Part shown: piece by piece, positions 17,922 to 27,423 of the stretch
How the letters are laid out: each line of letters opens with the position of its first letter
How positions within the stretch are numbered: position 1 is the stretch's first letter
Source of the DNA: Streptomyces sp. Tue6028
GTDB lineage: Bacteria; Actinomycetota; Actinomycetes; Streptomycetales; Streptomycetaceae
Direction: 5' to 3'
NCBI RefSeq assembly: GCF_002300165.1
Contig: NZ_MLCE01000036.1
Span: 62,001-126,000, forward strand
Length of the DNA stretch: 64,000 bases
Notes under the pieces: model-generated
Told to the model about the DNA's origin: nothing
The model's database searches: none
What the model saw: only the letters and a program-made list of their open reading frames with translations
Translations under genes and position numbers: made by a program

Positions 17922-18902
17922 ATGGCGAGTCCCTCCAGTACCGCACGGGTGCCGCGCTCCGCAGCGCGGGGGCGGCACCCCGGCTCCGCGACCCGCGAGC
18001 AGGGCCCCGGCGCGCCCCGGCCCGGCTCCCGGGTGAGGCGTCAACTGCCCACCAGCCCCTGGCTGTTCGCAGCTCCTGGAATCCTGGTCGTCGGCGTCTT
18101 CATCCTCTACCCCTTCGTCTCCACCCTGGTGAACGCCTTCACCGACCGCCGGACCCTGATGCCCGGCGAGTACGTGGGCCTGGCCAACTTCCGGGAGCTG
18201 CTGCACGACGAGATGTTCTGGACCGGGCTGCGCAACAGCACGCTGTACGTCCTCGGGGTCGTCCCCGCGCTCGTCCTGCTGCCGCTGCTGCTCGCCCTGC
18301 TCGTCCAGAAGAACATCCCCGGCATCACCTTCTTCCGGTCGGCCTTCTACACGCCGGTGGTCGCGTCCATCGTCGTGGTCGGCCTCATCTGGGTGTGGCT
18401 CCTGGACGAACGCGGCCTGGTGAACGCGCTGCTGGAGGCGATCGGCGTCGGCAAGGTCGGCTTCCTCAGCGACCAGTGGCTGCTCCTGCTGAGTGCCATG
18501 GCCGTCACGGTCTGGAGGGGCCTCGGCTACTACATGATCATTTACCTGGCGGCGCTCGCGAACGTCCCGCGGGAACTGCACGAGGCCGCCCAGGTGGACG
18601 GCGCGGGCGCCGTGCGCCGCTTCTTCACCGTCACCGTACCCGCCGTCCGCTCCACCATGGTGCTGGTCGCCGCGCTCTCCTCGGTCTCCGCCTTCAAGGT
18701 GTTCTCCGAGGTCTACCTGATGGCGGGACCCGACGGCGGCCCGGCGGGCGAGGACACCACCCTCGTGATGCTCGTGCAGCGCACCGGCACCGGGCTGACC
18801 GGCCGGGTCGGCTACGCCTCCGCCATCTCGGTCGTCGTCTTCCTCGTCACCGTCGTCCTGATGCTGCTGGTGCTGCGCGCCGACCGGAAGGAGGAGACGT
18901 GA
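17922..18902 (+). CDS. ABC sugar importer permease (MalF-type)
   Basis: A 326-aa inner-membrane permease with six expected membrane helices and the ATPase-contact EAA loop (EAAQVDGAGAVRRFF). The first 45 residues are a basic, Pro/Gly-rich cytoplasmic extension. It starts six bases after the binding-protein stop and overlaps the next permease by 4 bp, so it is part of one translationally coupled unit. Confidence 0.92.
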   Translation: MASPSSTARVPRSAARGRHPGSATREQGPGAPRPGSRVRRQLPTSPWLFAAPGILVVGVFILYPFVSTLVNAFTDRRTLMPGEYVGLANFRELLHDEMFWTGLRNSTLYVLGVVPALVLLPLLLALLVQKNIPGITFFRSAFYTPVVASIVVVGLIWVWLLDERGLVNALLEAIGVGKVGFLSDQWLLLLSAMAVTVWRGLGYYMIIYLAALANVPRELHEAAQVDGAGAVRRFFTVTVPAVRSTMVLVAALSSVSAFKVFSEVYLMAGPDGGPAGEDTTLVMLVQRTGTGLTGRVGYASAISVVVFLVTVVLMLLVLRADRKEET

Positions 18903-19804
18903 GCGTCACCGAGAAGGCACCACCCGCCGAGACACCCGCCACGGCCCGCGCGCCCCGGCTCCGCGACGAGCACGGCCGGCGCATCCGGGTGTGGGAACTC
19001 GTCCTGCGCTACGCGCTGTTGCTCGGTGTCCTGGCCCTCACCGTGGGCCCGTTCCTGTGGCAGCTGTCCACCTCGCTCAAGGGCCCGCACGAGGACATCT
19101 TCAGCTCCCCGCCACGGTTCCTGCCGGGCGATCCGACCCTGCACAACTACCAGCGCGTCGCCGACACCATCCCCGTGTGGGACTACGCCCTCAACTCGCT
19201 GAAGGTGGCGGCGGCCAACGTGGTGACCAACTGCGTGGGCTCCGCACTCGCCGGGTACGCCCTCGCCCGGCTGCGCTACCGCGGCCGCAGACTCGCCACC
19301 CTGGTCTTCGTCCTCGCCATGCTCGTGCCGGCGGAAAGCATCATCATCGCCCAGTTCACGACCATGCGGGAGCTGGGCCTCAACAACACGCTGATCGGTG
19401 TCGTGCTGCCCGGCTGCATCGGAGCGATGAACGTCCTGCTGATGCGCAACGCCTTCCTCAACCTCCCCTACGAGATCGAGGAGGCCGCCTTCGTCGACGG
19501 CGCGAACGCCTGGCAGCGCTTCCTCAGGATCGCGCTCCCGTCGGTGAAGGGCACCCTCGCCGTGGTCGCGATCTTCGCCTTCATGGGTGCCTGGGACGAC
19601 TTCCTGTGGCCGCTGATCGTGCTCAGCGACCCGTCGAAGTTCACCCTGACCATCGGACTCAACTATCTGCACGGCACCTTCGCCAACGACGAACGGCTCG
19701 TCGCCGCGGGCACCATCATCGCCGTCGCACCCCTGATCGCCCTCTTCGCCTGCCTCCAGCGCTACTTCTTCCGCGGTGTGGGCGAGGGCGCCGTCAAGGG
19801 CTGA
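18899..19804 (+). CDS. ABC sugar importer permease (MalG-type)
   Basis: The 301-aa second permease has six expected helices and its EAA loop (EEAAFVDGANAWQRFLRIALP). Its GTG start at 18899 overlaps the stop of the first permease (GTGA) and is preceded by GGAGGAG. Together they form the channel for the binding protein at 16626. The reading frame extends upstream in the first permease gene but that part is an overlap artefact. Confidence 0.92.
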   Translation: MSVTEKAPPAETPATARAPRLRDEHGRRIRVWELVLRYALLLGVLALTVGPFLWQLSTSLKGPHEDIFSSPPRFLPGDPTLHNYQRVADTIPVWDYALNSLKVAAANVVTNCVGSALAGYALARLRYRGRRLATLVFVLAMLVPAESIIIAQFTTMRELGLNNTLIGVVLPGCIGAMNVLLMRNAFLNLPYEIEEAAFVDGANAWQRFLRIALPSVKGTLAVVAIFAFMGAWDDFLWPLIVLSDPSKFTLTIGLNYLHGTFANDERLVAAGTIIAVAPLIALFACLQRYFFRGVGEGAVKG

Positions 19805-19837
19805 CCTCCCGTACCACCGATTCCGCAAGGACCCCGC

Positions 19838-21085
19838 ATGCCCCCTGCCGTGCGCTTCGGCGTCAACTACACCCCCAGCGAGGGGTGGTTCCACCACTGG
19901 CTCGACTTCGACCTCGACTCCGTACGCGCCGATCTCGACTCGATCGCCGCGCTCGGTCTCGACCACATCCGGGTCTTCCCGCTGTGGCCCCTCTTCCAGC
20001 CCAACCGGACGCTGATCCGGCCGCGTGCCGTCGAACAACTCGTCGCGCTCGCCGACGCGGCGGCCGAGCGCGGACTCGACGTCAACGTGGACGGACTGCA
20101 AGGACACCTGTCGAGCTTCGACTTCCTGCCGGCGTGGACGCAGACCTGGCACCGGCGGAACATCTTCACCGACCCGGACGTGGTCGAGGCCCAGGCGGAG
20201 TACCTGCGCACCCTGGCCGCCGCACTCGCGGACCGGACCAACTTCATCGGGATGACGATCGGCAACGAGGTCAACCAGTTCGCGGCCGGCCCCCACCCCG
20301 ACCCCGACCGGATCACCTCCGAGCAGGCCGGCCACTGGCTGGACCGGCTGCTCACCGCCTGCTCCGACGGAGCTCCCGGCAAGCTCCACCTGCACGCCTC
20401 GTACGACGCCGCCTGGTACCAGGACGACCAGCCGTTCACCCCCGCGCACTCGGCACGGCTCGGCGCGGTCACCGCCGTGCACTCGTGGGTGTTCAACGGC
20501 ACGGCGCAGCGCCACGGGCGTACGGGTGTCGCCACCGAGCACCACGCCGCCTACCTCATCGAGCTGTCCAAGGCCTGGGCCGACGACCCGCACCGCCCCG
20601 TCTGGCTCCAGGAGGTCGGCGCGCCCGCCCCGCTGATCCCCGCCGAACACGCCGCGGCCTTCACCGAGGCCACCGTCGCGCACGCCCTCGACTGCCCCGG
20701 ACTGTGGGGCGTCACCTGGTGGTGCTCGCACGACGTCAGCCGCGGCCTCGCCGACTTCCCCGAACTCGAGTACAGCCTCGGCCTGCTGACCAACGACCGG
20801 CGTACCAAACCCGCCGGCGAGAGCATCGCCCGGATCGTCAAGGAACAGCGCCCGGAGGCACCCGCGCCGCGCACCACCGCGCTGGTCGTCGACACCACAC
20901 CGGGCCGTTCGGTCTGCGCGCCCGGCGGCCCCGTCTTCGAGGCCTTCGCCCGGCTGACCGCCGACGGGGCGAGGCCCACCACCGTGCTCGCGGGCCGCGC
21001 CGCCGACGCGGAACACCTCGCGGCGCGGGGCATCACCGAGGTCGTCACCCCGGACCAGGTCGTTCCGGACCAGGTCACGCGGTGA
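19838..21085 (+). CDS. GH5-like glycosidase, possible N-glycan core beta-mannosidase
   Basis: A 415-aa clan GH-A (TIM barrel) glycosidase without signal peptide, hence cytoplasmic. The acid/base Glu144 lies in the IGNEVNQ motif and the nucleophile Glu259 in LQEVGAP. In actinobacterial N-glycan loci the GH5 subfamily 18 enzyme cleaves Man-beta-1,4-GlcNAc, the core left after alpha-mannosidase action; position between an importer, a GH85 and a GH38 gene makes this the best guess. Subfamily assignment was not computed. AAGGA precedes the ATG by seven bases. Confidence 0.82.
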   Translation: MPPAVRFGVNYTPSEGWFHHWLDFDLDSVRADLDSIAALGLDHIRVFPLWPLFQPNRTLIRPRAVEQLVALADAAAERGLDVNVDGLQGHLSSFDFLPAWTQTWHRRNIFTDPDVVEAQAEYLRTLAAALADRTNFIGMTIGNEVNQFAAGPHPDPDRITSEQAGHWLDRLLTACSDGAPGKLHLHASYDAAWYQDDQPFTPAHSARLGAVTAVHSWVFNGTAQRHGRTGVATEHHAAYLIELSKAWADDPHRPVWLQEVGAPAPLIPAEHAAAFTEATVAHALDCPGLWGVTWWCSHDVSRGLADFPELEYSLGLLTNDRRTKPAGESIARIVKEQRPEAPAPRTTALVVDTTPGRSVCAPGGPVFEAFARLTADGARPTTVLAGRAADAEHLAARGITEVVTPDQVVPDQVTR

Positions 21086-21139
21086 CCGTGGCACCACCGC
21101 AAGCACCGTAGTCCGTCCCCCAACGATACGGAGCACACA

Positions 21140-23170
21140 GTGAACCTCAGCAGACGCACCGTTCTGCTCACCGCGGCCGGCGCCGCGACAGGACTCGTGC
21201 CGGGCCTGTCCGGCACGGCGACCGCGGCGCCCCGCGGCGCCGCGGCGACGGCCGCCGCCCGGGACCTCCAGCCCTACGCGTCCTACTGGTACCCCGACTC
21301 ACTGCCGTCGGGCACCCCGGGCAACGGAATCACCTGGCGCAGCCTCAAGGCATGGCGCGCGGACAGCGACGCCGACCTGGCCTTCAACGCCGCGTCCGTG
21401 CCGCTCGCCGCGCGCTTCACCCCGACCCCGGCGAACACCACGGCCCGCTCCGGCCAGGCACGCATCCAGTCCCTGGTCTCCTTCGGGCCCACGTCGGCCA
21501 ACCCCTCGCAGGGCTCGGCCGACGCCGACTACTACGCCCTCACCCACTGGGCGTACATCGACGAACTCGTCTTCTGGGGCGGCTCCTCGGGCGAGGGCCT
21601 GATCCTCGCGCCCAACGCGCCGATCGTGGACGCGGCCCACCGGCACGGGGTTCCCGTCCTCGGCAACGTCTTCCTGCCGCCCGTCGCCTACGGCGGACAA
21701 CTCCAGTGGACCCGCGACCTGGTGCAGAAGGACGCGAACGGCCGCTACCCGCTGGCCGCGCAACTGGTCGCCGTCGCCGCGGCGTACGGCTTCGACGGCT
21801 GGTTCGTCAACGCCGAGACCGGCGGCGGGAACACGGCGCTGGCCACCGGCATGCTCGGCTTCCTGCGCGAACTGAAGTCCCTCGGCGCCGCCAGGGGACA
21901 GCGCGTCACCTGGTACGACGCCATGACCCTGAACGGCTCGGTGAGCTGGCAGGGCGCGCTGAACAACCAGAACAAGACCTTCTTCCAGGCCGCGGACTCG
22001 ATGTTCGTGGACTTCCGCTGGTCCGCCGGCAGCCTGGCCTCCTCCGGGACGACCGCGCAGCAACTCGGCCGCAGCCGCTACGAACTGTGGGCCGGCGTCG
22101 ACGTCGAGGCGAGCGGCACCGCCGCGTCCGTGAACTGGGACGCCATCGTGCCGGCCGACAAGGCGCACGTCACCTCCATCGGCTTCTACCGGCCCGAGTG
22201 GACCCGCAACCACCTCCCCGCGAACCGCACGCCCGGCGACTTCCACGCCGCCGACGACCTGTTCTGGACCGGTGCCTCGCTCGACCCCGCCAGGCCGGAC
22301 ACCCATGCCGCCTGGCGCGCCCCGGCCGTCTCCGTCGCCGATCGCTCCACCGTCACCTCCGTCCCGTTCGCCACCTCCTTCAACACCGGCCACGGCCTGA
22401 AGTGGTACGAGGACGGAAAGGTCACCTCGGGCTCCGCCTGGAACCATCTGGGCCTCCAGGACCGGCTGCCCTCCCGCCGCTGGGTGGTGCGGACCACCGG
22501 CCGCCGCCCCGCCGTCACCTTCGACTTCGCGGACGCCTGGCGGGGCGGCAGCAGCGTCCTGGTCGCCGGCAGCCCGGACGCGCCCACCACGCTGGACCTG
22601 TACGCCACGCGGCTGCCGATCGGTCCGGACACGGTGGTCGAGGTGACCCACCGCACGGAGGCGGGAAGTCCCGCCCTGGAACTGGCCGTCGCCACCGCGG
22701 AACCGGGCACCGCGGGCGGCGCGCCCCCGTACACGTATCTCCCGCTGCCGGTGACCCCCGGCGGCGGCTGGCAGACCTCCACCGTGCGGCTCACCGGCCT
22801 GTCGGGCACCGTCCGGGCGCTCGGGGTCCGGATGACCGGCGGCGGAGCGGTCCGCTGGCGCCTCGGCGCCCTCGCCGTCCGGGACGCGCCGGTGACCCCC
22901 GCCGCACCGGCCGGCCTGCGCGTCACCGACGCCGACGGAGGCAGCCTGCGCCTCGCCTGGCAGGGCGCCCCCGGACCCGTACGCCACTACGAGCTGTACC
23001 GGATCCTCCCCGACGGCACGCGCCGCTTCCTCGGCGGCACCTGTCAGCGCGCGTTCCACGTCGGCGGTCTCGCACCCGAACAGGGCGAGACGGCCGCGCG
23101 GTTCGAACTGCGCGCGGTGGGGGAGCTGTTCACCGTCTCCACCGCAGCCACGACCACCCACACCTGGTAG
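21140..23170 (+). CDS. Secreted endo-beta-N-acetylglucosaminidase, GH85
   Basis: This 676-aa enzyme cuts between the two GlcNAc residues of the N-glycan core, freeing the oligosaccharide from glycoproteins. The leader NLSRRTVLLTAAGAATGL is Tat-like with an Ala cleavage region. The GH85 barrel (about residues 45-370) contains YGFDGWFVNAETGGG, with the catalytic pair Asn224 and Glu226. A beta-sandwich region follows, and a fibronectin III-like domain occupies about residues 590-676. The GTG start has GGAG six bases upstream. It is the only exported enzyme of the operon, so it starts the pathway outside the cell. Confidence 0.93.
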   Translation: MNLSRRTVLLTAAGAATGLVPGLSGTATAAPRGAAATAAARDLQPYASYWYPDSLPSGTPGNGITWRSLKAWRADSDADLAFNAASVPLAARFTPTPANTTARSGQARIQSLVSFGPTSANPSQGSADADYYALTHWAYIDELVFWGGSSGEGLILAPNAPIVDAAHRHGVPVLGNVFLPPVAYGGQLQWTRDLVQKDANGRYPLAAQLVAVAAAYGFDGWFVNAETGGGNTALATGMLGFLRELKSLGAARGQRVTWYDAMTLNGSVSWQGALNNQNKTFFQAADSMFVDFRWSAGSLASSGTTAQQLGRSRYELWAGVDVEASGTAASVNWDAIVPADKAHVTSIGFYRPEWTRNHLPANRTPGDFHAADDLFWTGASLDPARPDTHAAWRAPAVSVADRSTVTSVPFATSFNTGHGLKWYEDGKVTSGSAWNHLGLQDRLPSRRWVVRTTGRRPAVTFDFADAWRGGSSVLVAGSPDAPTTLDLYATRLPIGPDTVVEVTHRTEAGSPALELAVATAEPGTAGGAPPYTYLPLPVTPGGGWQTSTVRLTGLSGTVRALGVRMTGGGAVRWRLGALAVRDAPVTPAAPAGLRVTDADGGSLRLAWQGAPGPVRHYELYRILPDGTRRFLGGTCQRAFHVGGLAPEQGETAARFELRAVGELFTVSTAATTTHTW

Positions 23171-23199
23171 CCCGCACCCTCACCTCACGGAGCACTCTC

Positions 23200-26100
23200 A
23201 TGCATGACGACCGCACCCTGGTCGAAGCCCGCCTCAAGCGCGTCCTGGACGAGCGCATACGTCCCGCCGTGTACCCCGAGTCCGTACCGCTGGACGTGGC
23301 CGTGTGGCACGCGCCGGGAGAGCCGGTACCGGTCGCCGAGGGAATCGCGGCGAGCGTGGAGCCGATCGAGGCGGGCGCGCGCTGGGGTGCTCCGTGGGGC
23401 ACCAGCTGGTTCCGCGTCACCGGGACCGTCCCCCGGGCGTGGGCCGGCCGGACCGTCGAGGCGCTGCTGGACCTCGGCTTCGACGAGAACATGCCCGGCT
23501 TCCAGTGCGAGGGACTCGTCTACCGGCCCGACGGCACTCCCGTGAAGGGCCTGAACCCGCGCAACCAGTGGGTACGCATCGGCGCGCCCGTCGAGGGCGG
23601 GGAGGAGGTCCGGCTGCACGTCGAGGCCGCCTCCAACCCGGTCATCCTCGACTACCACCCCTTCCTGCCCACCCAGCTCGGCGACAAGGAGACGGCCGGC
23701 AGCGAACCGCAGTACCGTCTGGAGCGCATGGACCTCGCGGTCTTCGACGAGACCGTCTGGCAGCTCGTCGTCGACCTGGAGGTCCTCGGCGAGCTGATGG
23801 CCGAACTGCCCCTGGAGTCCGCCCGGCGCTGGGACCTCCTGCGCGCCGTGGAGCGGGCCCTGGACGCGCTCGACCTCCAGGACGTCGGCGGCACGGCGGC
23901 CGCGGCACGCGAGCGGCTGAGCGACGTGCTGTCCACGCCTGCCGCGCCCTCCGCCCACCGCATCAGCGCCGTCGGGCACGCGCACATCGACTCCGCCTGG
24001 CTGTGGCCGCTGCGCGAGACCGTCCGCAAGGTCGCCCGGACGACCTCCAACATGACCGCGCTGCTGGAGGACGAGCCGGACTTCGTCTTCGCCATGTCCC
24101 AGGCCCAGCAGTGGGCCTGGGTGAAGGAACACCGGCCCGAGGTGTGGGCCCGGGTCAAGAAGGCCGTGGCCGACGGGCGTTTCGTACCCGCCGGCGGCAT
24201 GTGGGTCGAGTCCGACACGAACATGCCCGGTTCGGAGGCGATGGCCCGTCAGTTCGTGCACGGCAAGCGGTTCTTCCTCGACGAGTTCGGCGTCGAGAAC
24301 GACGAGGCCTGGCTGCCCGACACCTTCGGCTTCGCCGCCGGTCTCCCGCAGATCATCAAGGCGGCCGGCTCCAAGTGGCTGCTCACACAGAAGATCTCCT
24401 GGTCGCAGACCAACAAGTTCCCGCACCACACCTTCCAGTGGGAGGGCATCGACGGCACCCGCATCTTCACGCACTTCCCGCCCGTCGACACCTACAACTG
24501 CTCCATGAAGGGCAGCGAGATCGCCCACGCGGCGGCCAACTTCAAGGACAAGGGCGTGGCCCGGCACTCCCTCGCGCCCACCGGCTGGGGCGACGGGGGC
24601 GGTGGCACCACGCGCGAGATGGTCGCCAAGGCGGCCCGGCTGCGTGACCTCGAAGGCTCCGCCACCGTGGTGTGGGAGACGCCCGGGGAGTTCTTCACCA
24701 AGGCCGCCGCCGAGTACCCCAACGCCCCCGTGTGGGTCGGTGAGTTGTACCTCGAACTGCACCGCGCCACGCTCACCAGCCAGGCCGGCACCAAGCAGGG
24801 CAACCGGCGCAGCGAACACCTGCTGCGGGAGGCCGAGCTGTGGGCGGCGACCGCGGCCGTACGGACCGGGCTGCCCTACCCGTACGAGGCGCTGGACCGG
24901 ATCTGGAAGACGGTGCTGCTCCACCAGTTCCACGACATCCTGCCGGGGTCGTCCATCGCCTGGGTGCACCGGGAGGCGCGCGCCACCTACCGCCGCGTCG
25001 CCGAGGAGCTGGACGGCATCATCGACGTCGCCCAGCGCGCCCTCGCCGGTGAGGGCGCGACCGACCTGGTGTTCAACTCCGCCCCGCACGGCCGGGACGG
25101 GGTCCCCGCGGGTGGCGCCCGTACGCCGCGGATCGAGGGTGTCGCCGCGCTCGCCCCGCGCGTCCAGGGCGGCTACGTCCTGGACAACGGCCTGCTGCGC
25201 GTCGAGATCGACGGCCGGGGACTCGTCGTCTCCGCGTACGACCTCACCGCCGACCGCGAGACGATCGCGCCCGGAACCGCCGCGAACCTCCTCCAGCTGC
25301 ACCCCGACTTCCCGAACATGTGGGACGCCTGGGACGTCGACGAGTTCTACCGCAACACGGTCACCGACCTGGTCGGCACGGACGAGATCACGCCCGGTGA
25401 GGACGGCGTGTCCGTCCGGATCGTACGGTCCTTCGGCGCGTCGCGGGTCACCCAGGTGCTCTCGCTCGCGGCCGGCGAGCCCCGCCTCGGCATCGACACC
25501 GAGGTCGACTGGCACGAGACGGAGAAGTTCCTGAAGCTCGCCTTCCCGCTCGACGTGCACGCCGAACGGTACGCGTCCGAGACCCAGTTCGGGCACTTCC
25601 ACCGGCCCACGCACACCAACACCTCGTGGGAGGCCGCCAAGTTCGAGGCGTGCAACCACCGGTTCGTGCACATCGAGGAGCCCGGCTGGGGCGTCGCCCT
25701 GGTGAACGACTCCACGTACGGCCACGACGTCACCCGGACCGTGCGCGACACCGACGGGGGCACGACCACCACGGTGCGTGTCTCGCTGCTGCGGGCCCCG
25801 CGCTTCCCCGACCCCGAGACCGACCAGGGCGTGCACCGCTTCCGGCACGCCCTCGTGCCGGGCGCCGGGATCGGCGACGCGGTGCGCGAGGGCTGGCGGA
25901 TCAACCTGCCGGAGCGGCGGGTGAGCGGCGCGCACGAGGTCGCGCCGCTGGTGAGCGTCGAGCAGGACGCGGTCGTCGTGACCGCCGTCAAGCTGGCCGA
26001 CGACGGGACGGGCGACGTCGTCGTCCGCTTCCACGAATCGCGCGGCGGTCGCACCCGGGCCACGCTCACCCCGGGCTTCGAGGTCGCGACCGTCACGGTC

Positions 26101-26217
26101 ACCGACCTTCTGGAGCGGCCGCTGGCCGACGCGACGGAACCGGGCCGCGACGGCGACCGGATCACCGTCCCGCTGCGCCCCTTCGAGCTGGTGACGCTCA
26201 GGCTGCGGCGCGCCTGA
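23200..26217 (+). CDS. Cytoplasmic alpha-mannosidase, GH38
   Basis: A 1005-aa retaining alpha-mannosidase that removes mannose from imported oligomannose glycans. Zinc-binding residues are visible in GHAHIDSAWLWPL (His262, Asp264), and the nucleophile is Asp374 in LPDTFGFAAG. A further HQFHDILPG block follows, then the large beta-sandwich C-terminal region. No signal peptide, so it acts after uptake. The ATG at 23200 has GGAG seven bases upstream; the frame is open 616 codons further up, but that part only shadows the GH85 gene. It is the last gene of the operon and a hairpin follows. Confidence 0.94.
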   Translation: MHDDRTLVEARLKRVLDERIRPAVYPESVPLDVAVWHAPGEPVPVAEGIAASVEPIEAGARWGAPWGTSWFRVTGTVPRAWAGRTVEALLDLGFDENMPGFQCEGLVYRPDGTPVKGLNPRNQWVRIGAPVEGGEEVRLHVEAASNPVILDYHPFLPTQLGDKETAGSEPQYRLERMDLAVFDETVWQLVVDLEVLGELMAELPLESARRWDLLRAVERALDALDLQDVGGTAAAARERLSDVLSTPAAPSAHRISAVGHAHIDSAWLWPLRETVRKVARTTSNMTALLEDEPDFVFAMSQAQQWAWVKEHRPEVWARVKKAVADGRFVPAGGMWVESDTNMPGSEAMARQFVHGKRFFLDEFGVENDEAWLPDTFGFAAGLPQIIKAAGSKWLLTQKISWSQTNKFPHHTFQWEGIDGTRIFTHFPPVDTYNCSMKGSEIAHAAANFKDKGVARHSLAPTGWGDGGGGTTREMVAKAARLRDLEGSATVVWETPGEFFTKAAAEYPNAPVWVGELYLELHRATLTSQAGTKQGNRRSEHLLREAELWAATAAVRTGLPYPYEALDRIWKTVLLHQFHDILPGSSIAWVHREARATYRRVAEELDGIIDVAQRALAGEGATDLVFNSAPHGRDGVPAGGARTPRIEGVAALAPRVQGGYVLDNGLLRVEIDGRGLVVSAYDLTADRETIAPGTAANLLQLHPDFPNMWDAWDVDEFYRNTVTDLVGTDEITPGEDGVSVRIVRSFGASRVTQVLSLAAGEPRLGIDTEVDWHETEKFLKLAFPLDVHAERYASETQFGHFHRPTHTNTSWEAAKFEACNHRFVHIEEPGWGVALVNDSTYGHDVTRTVRDTDGGTTTTVRVSLLRAPRFPDPETDQGVHRFRHALVPGAGIGDAVREGWRINLPERRVSGAHEVAPLVSVEQDAVVVTAVKLADDGTGDVVVRFHESRGGRTRATLTPGFEVATVTVTDLLERPLADATEPGRDGDRITVPLRPFELVTLRLRRA

Positions 26218-26582
26218 GCGGGGACGGGGACGCTCTGACGTGACGGCGACGCCCTGACGTGACGGGGGGGGGCCGCCGCACCGTGACACGGCTGCGGCGG
26301 GCCCTCCCCGTACGTCCCTGATGGGGGATCCGTGGCCGGATCACGTCCGGATCAGGTCCGGATCAAGTCCGGGTCGGGCCGAGGTGCGGGGCGCTGGGCG
26401 GGCATCCCGGTCCCGAGGGGCGGACGTGCGCGGTCACAGCGGGCACCTCGGTCCGCCGCAGCGGGCACCTCGGTCCGTGGTCGGCGGATGCGCGGGCTGC
26501 GGGGTTCGAGCAGGGCGTCCCGGCCCGGAGCGCACGGAGGCGCGAGCCTCCGGGAGAGCTCCCGGGCGGCGAACAGGGCTCG
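26218..26582. repeat. Intergenic region with three kinds of short direct repeats
   Basis: No gene is supported between the GH38 stop and the regulator gene. Besides a hairpin it holds CTGACGTGACGG twice (26235-26246, 26254-26265), an 11-bp unit CCGGATCAnGT repeated three times in tandem (26336-26368) with a partial fourth, and the 19-bp CAGCGGGCACCTCGGTCCG twice (26438-26456, 26459-26477). These lie between two genes pointing toward each other. Confidence 0.7.
26273..26300 (+). terminator. Hairpin terminator after the GH38 gene
   Basis: CCGCCGCA at 26273-26280 and its complement at 26293-26300 form an 8-bp stem with a 12-nt loop, 55 bp after the stop. It probably ends the N-glycan operon. 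Confidence 0.5.
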
Positions 26583-27314
26583 CTACGTGGCGAGTTGGCT
26601 GCGCAGCCACTCCTCGACCTCGCCCACGTGGGCGGCCGCCGCCGCCCGGGCCGCCTCCGGGTCGTGGGCCACCAGGGCGCGGTGGATCGCCGCGTGTTCG
26701 CGCCGGGTCCGCTCGAACGCGCCCTCCTCCTGGTAGCCGCGCCAGACACGGGCCCGGAAGGTGCGGGAGGACAGACCTTCCAGGATCGCCGCCATCGTCT
26801 CGTTGCCCGCGGCCATCGCGATGGCACGGTGGAACGCGAGGTCGTGGGCGATGATCTCCTCAGGGTCGTCCGTCGCGTTCATCGCCGCCAGATGCTCCTC
26901 CACCTCGGCGAGCTGGTCCGGCGTGATGCGGGCCGCGGCGAGAGCGGTCGCCGTCGACTCCAGGATGCGGCGGACTTCCAGGAGTTCGACCAGCCGCGGC
27001 CCCCGGGACAGATCGGCCACCACGCCGAAGGTCTCCAGCAGGTCCCCGGCCTCCAGCTGCGTGACGTAGATGCCCGAGCCGTGCCGTGCCTCCAGGACAC
27101 CGAGGACGGTGAGCGCCCGGATCGCCTCGCGCATGGAGCTGCGTGAGATGCCGAGCTGCGCCGCGAGGTCCCGCTCGGTCGGCAGCCGCTGGCCCGGTTC
27201 GAGGCGGCCCTCGCCGATCATCGCCTTGATCCGCTCGATGGCGCGCTGCGTCACGGTGCCCTTCTGCGGGGGCGACTCGGCCGACTCCGTCTCCTTGGCC
27301 AGGGTCTCGTCCAC
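26583..27314 (-). CDS. GntR-family regulator (FadR subfamily, FCD domain) of the fucose operon
   Basis: A 243-aa regulator. A winged helix of the GntR type spans about residues 20-90 (RLPTERDLAAQLGISRSSMREAIRAL), followed by an all-helical FCD ligand domain (about 100-240) with metal-ligand-type His/Asp residues (AHDLAFHRAI). The GTG start has a perfect AGGAGG seven bases upstream (27322-27327). It is divergent from the fucose operon with a 13-bp palindrome in between. It probably senses L-fucose or a downstream acid such as L-fuconate; this is inference. Confidence 0.9.
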   Translation of the reverse strand: MDETLAKETESAESPPQKGTVTQRAIERIKAMIGEGRLEPGQRLPTERDLAAQLGISRSSMREAIRALTVLGVLEARHGSGIYVTQLEAGDLLETFGVVADLSRGPRLVELLEVRRILESTATALAAARITPDQLAEVEEHLAAMNATDDPEEIIAHDLAFHRAIAMAAGNETMAAILEGLSSRTFRARVWRGYQEEGAFERTRREHAAIHRALVAHDPEAARAAAAAHVGEVEEWLRSQLAT

Positions 27315-27359
27315 GCCACATCCTCCTGTTGCCGGGTGCGCCGCAGTCTAACCAGCCAT

Positions 27360-27372
27360 GTGGTCCGACCAC
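27360..27372. promoter_or_regulatory. FadR/GntR-type operator, perfect palindrome
   Basis: GTGGTCCGACCAC is a perfect 13-bp palindrome around one central base, matching the GT(N)3AC-like core used by FadR-subfamily regulators (TGGTCnGACCA). It lies 46 bp upstream of the regulator start and between the divergent promoters. Confidence 0.75.
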
Positions 27373-27423
27373 TACGGCTGGAAACCGTGAAAATCTGGCG
27401 ACGGAGGGTGTTGTGACCCCGAA

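Noticed and set aside
21352..23199. Long N-terminal extension of the GH38 protein
   Set aside because: The frame is open but overlaps the GH85 gene completely and reads as Arg/Pro-rich noise; GH38 similarity starts at 23200 with a ribosome site.
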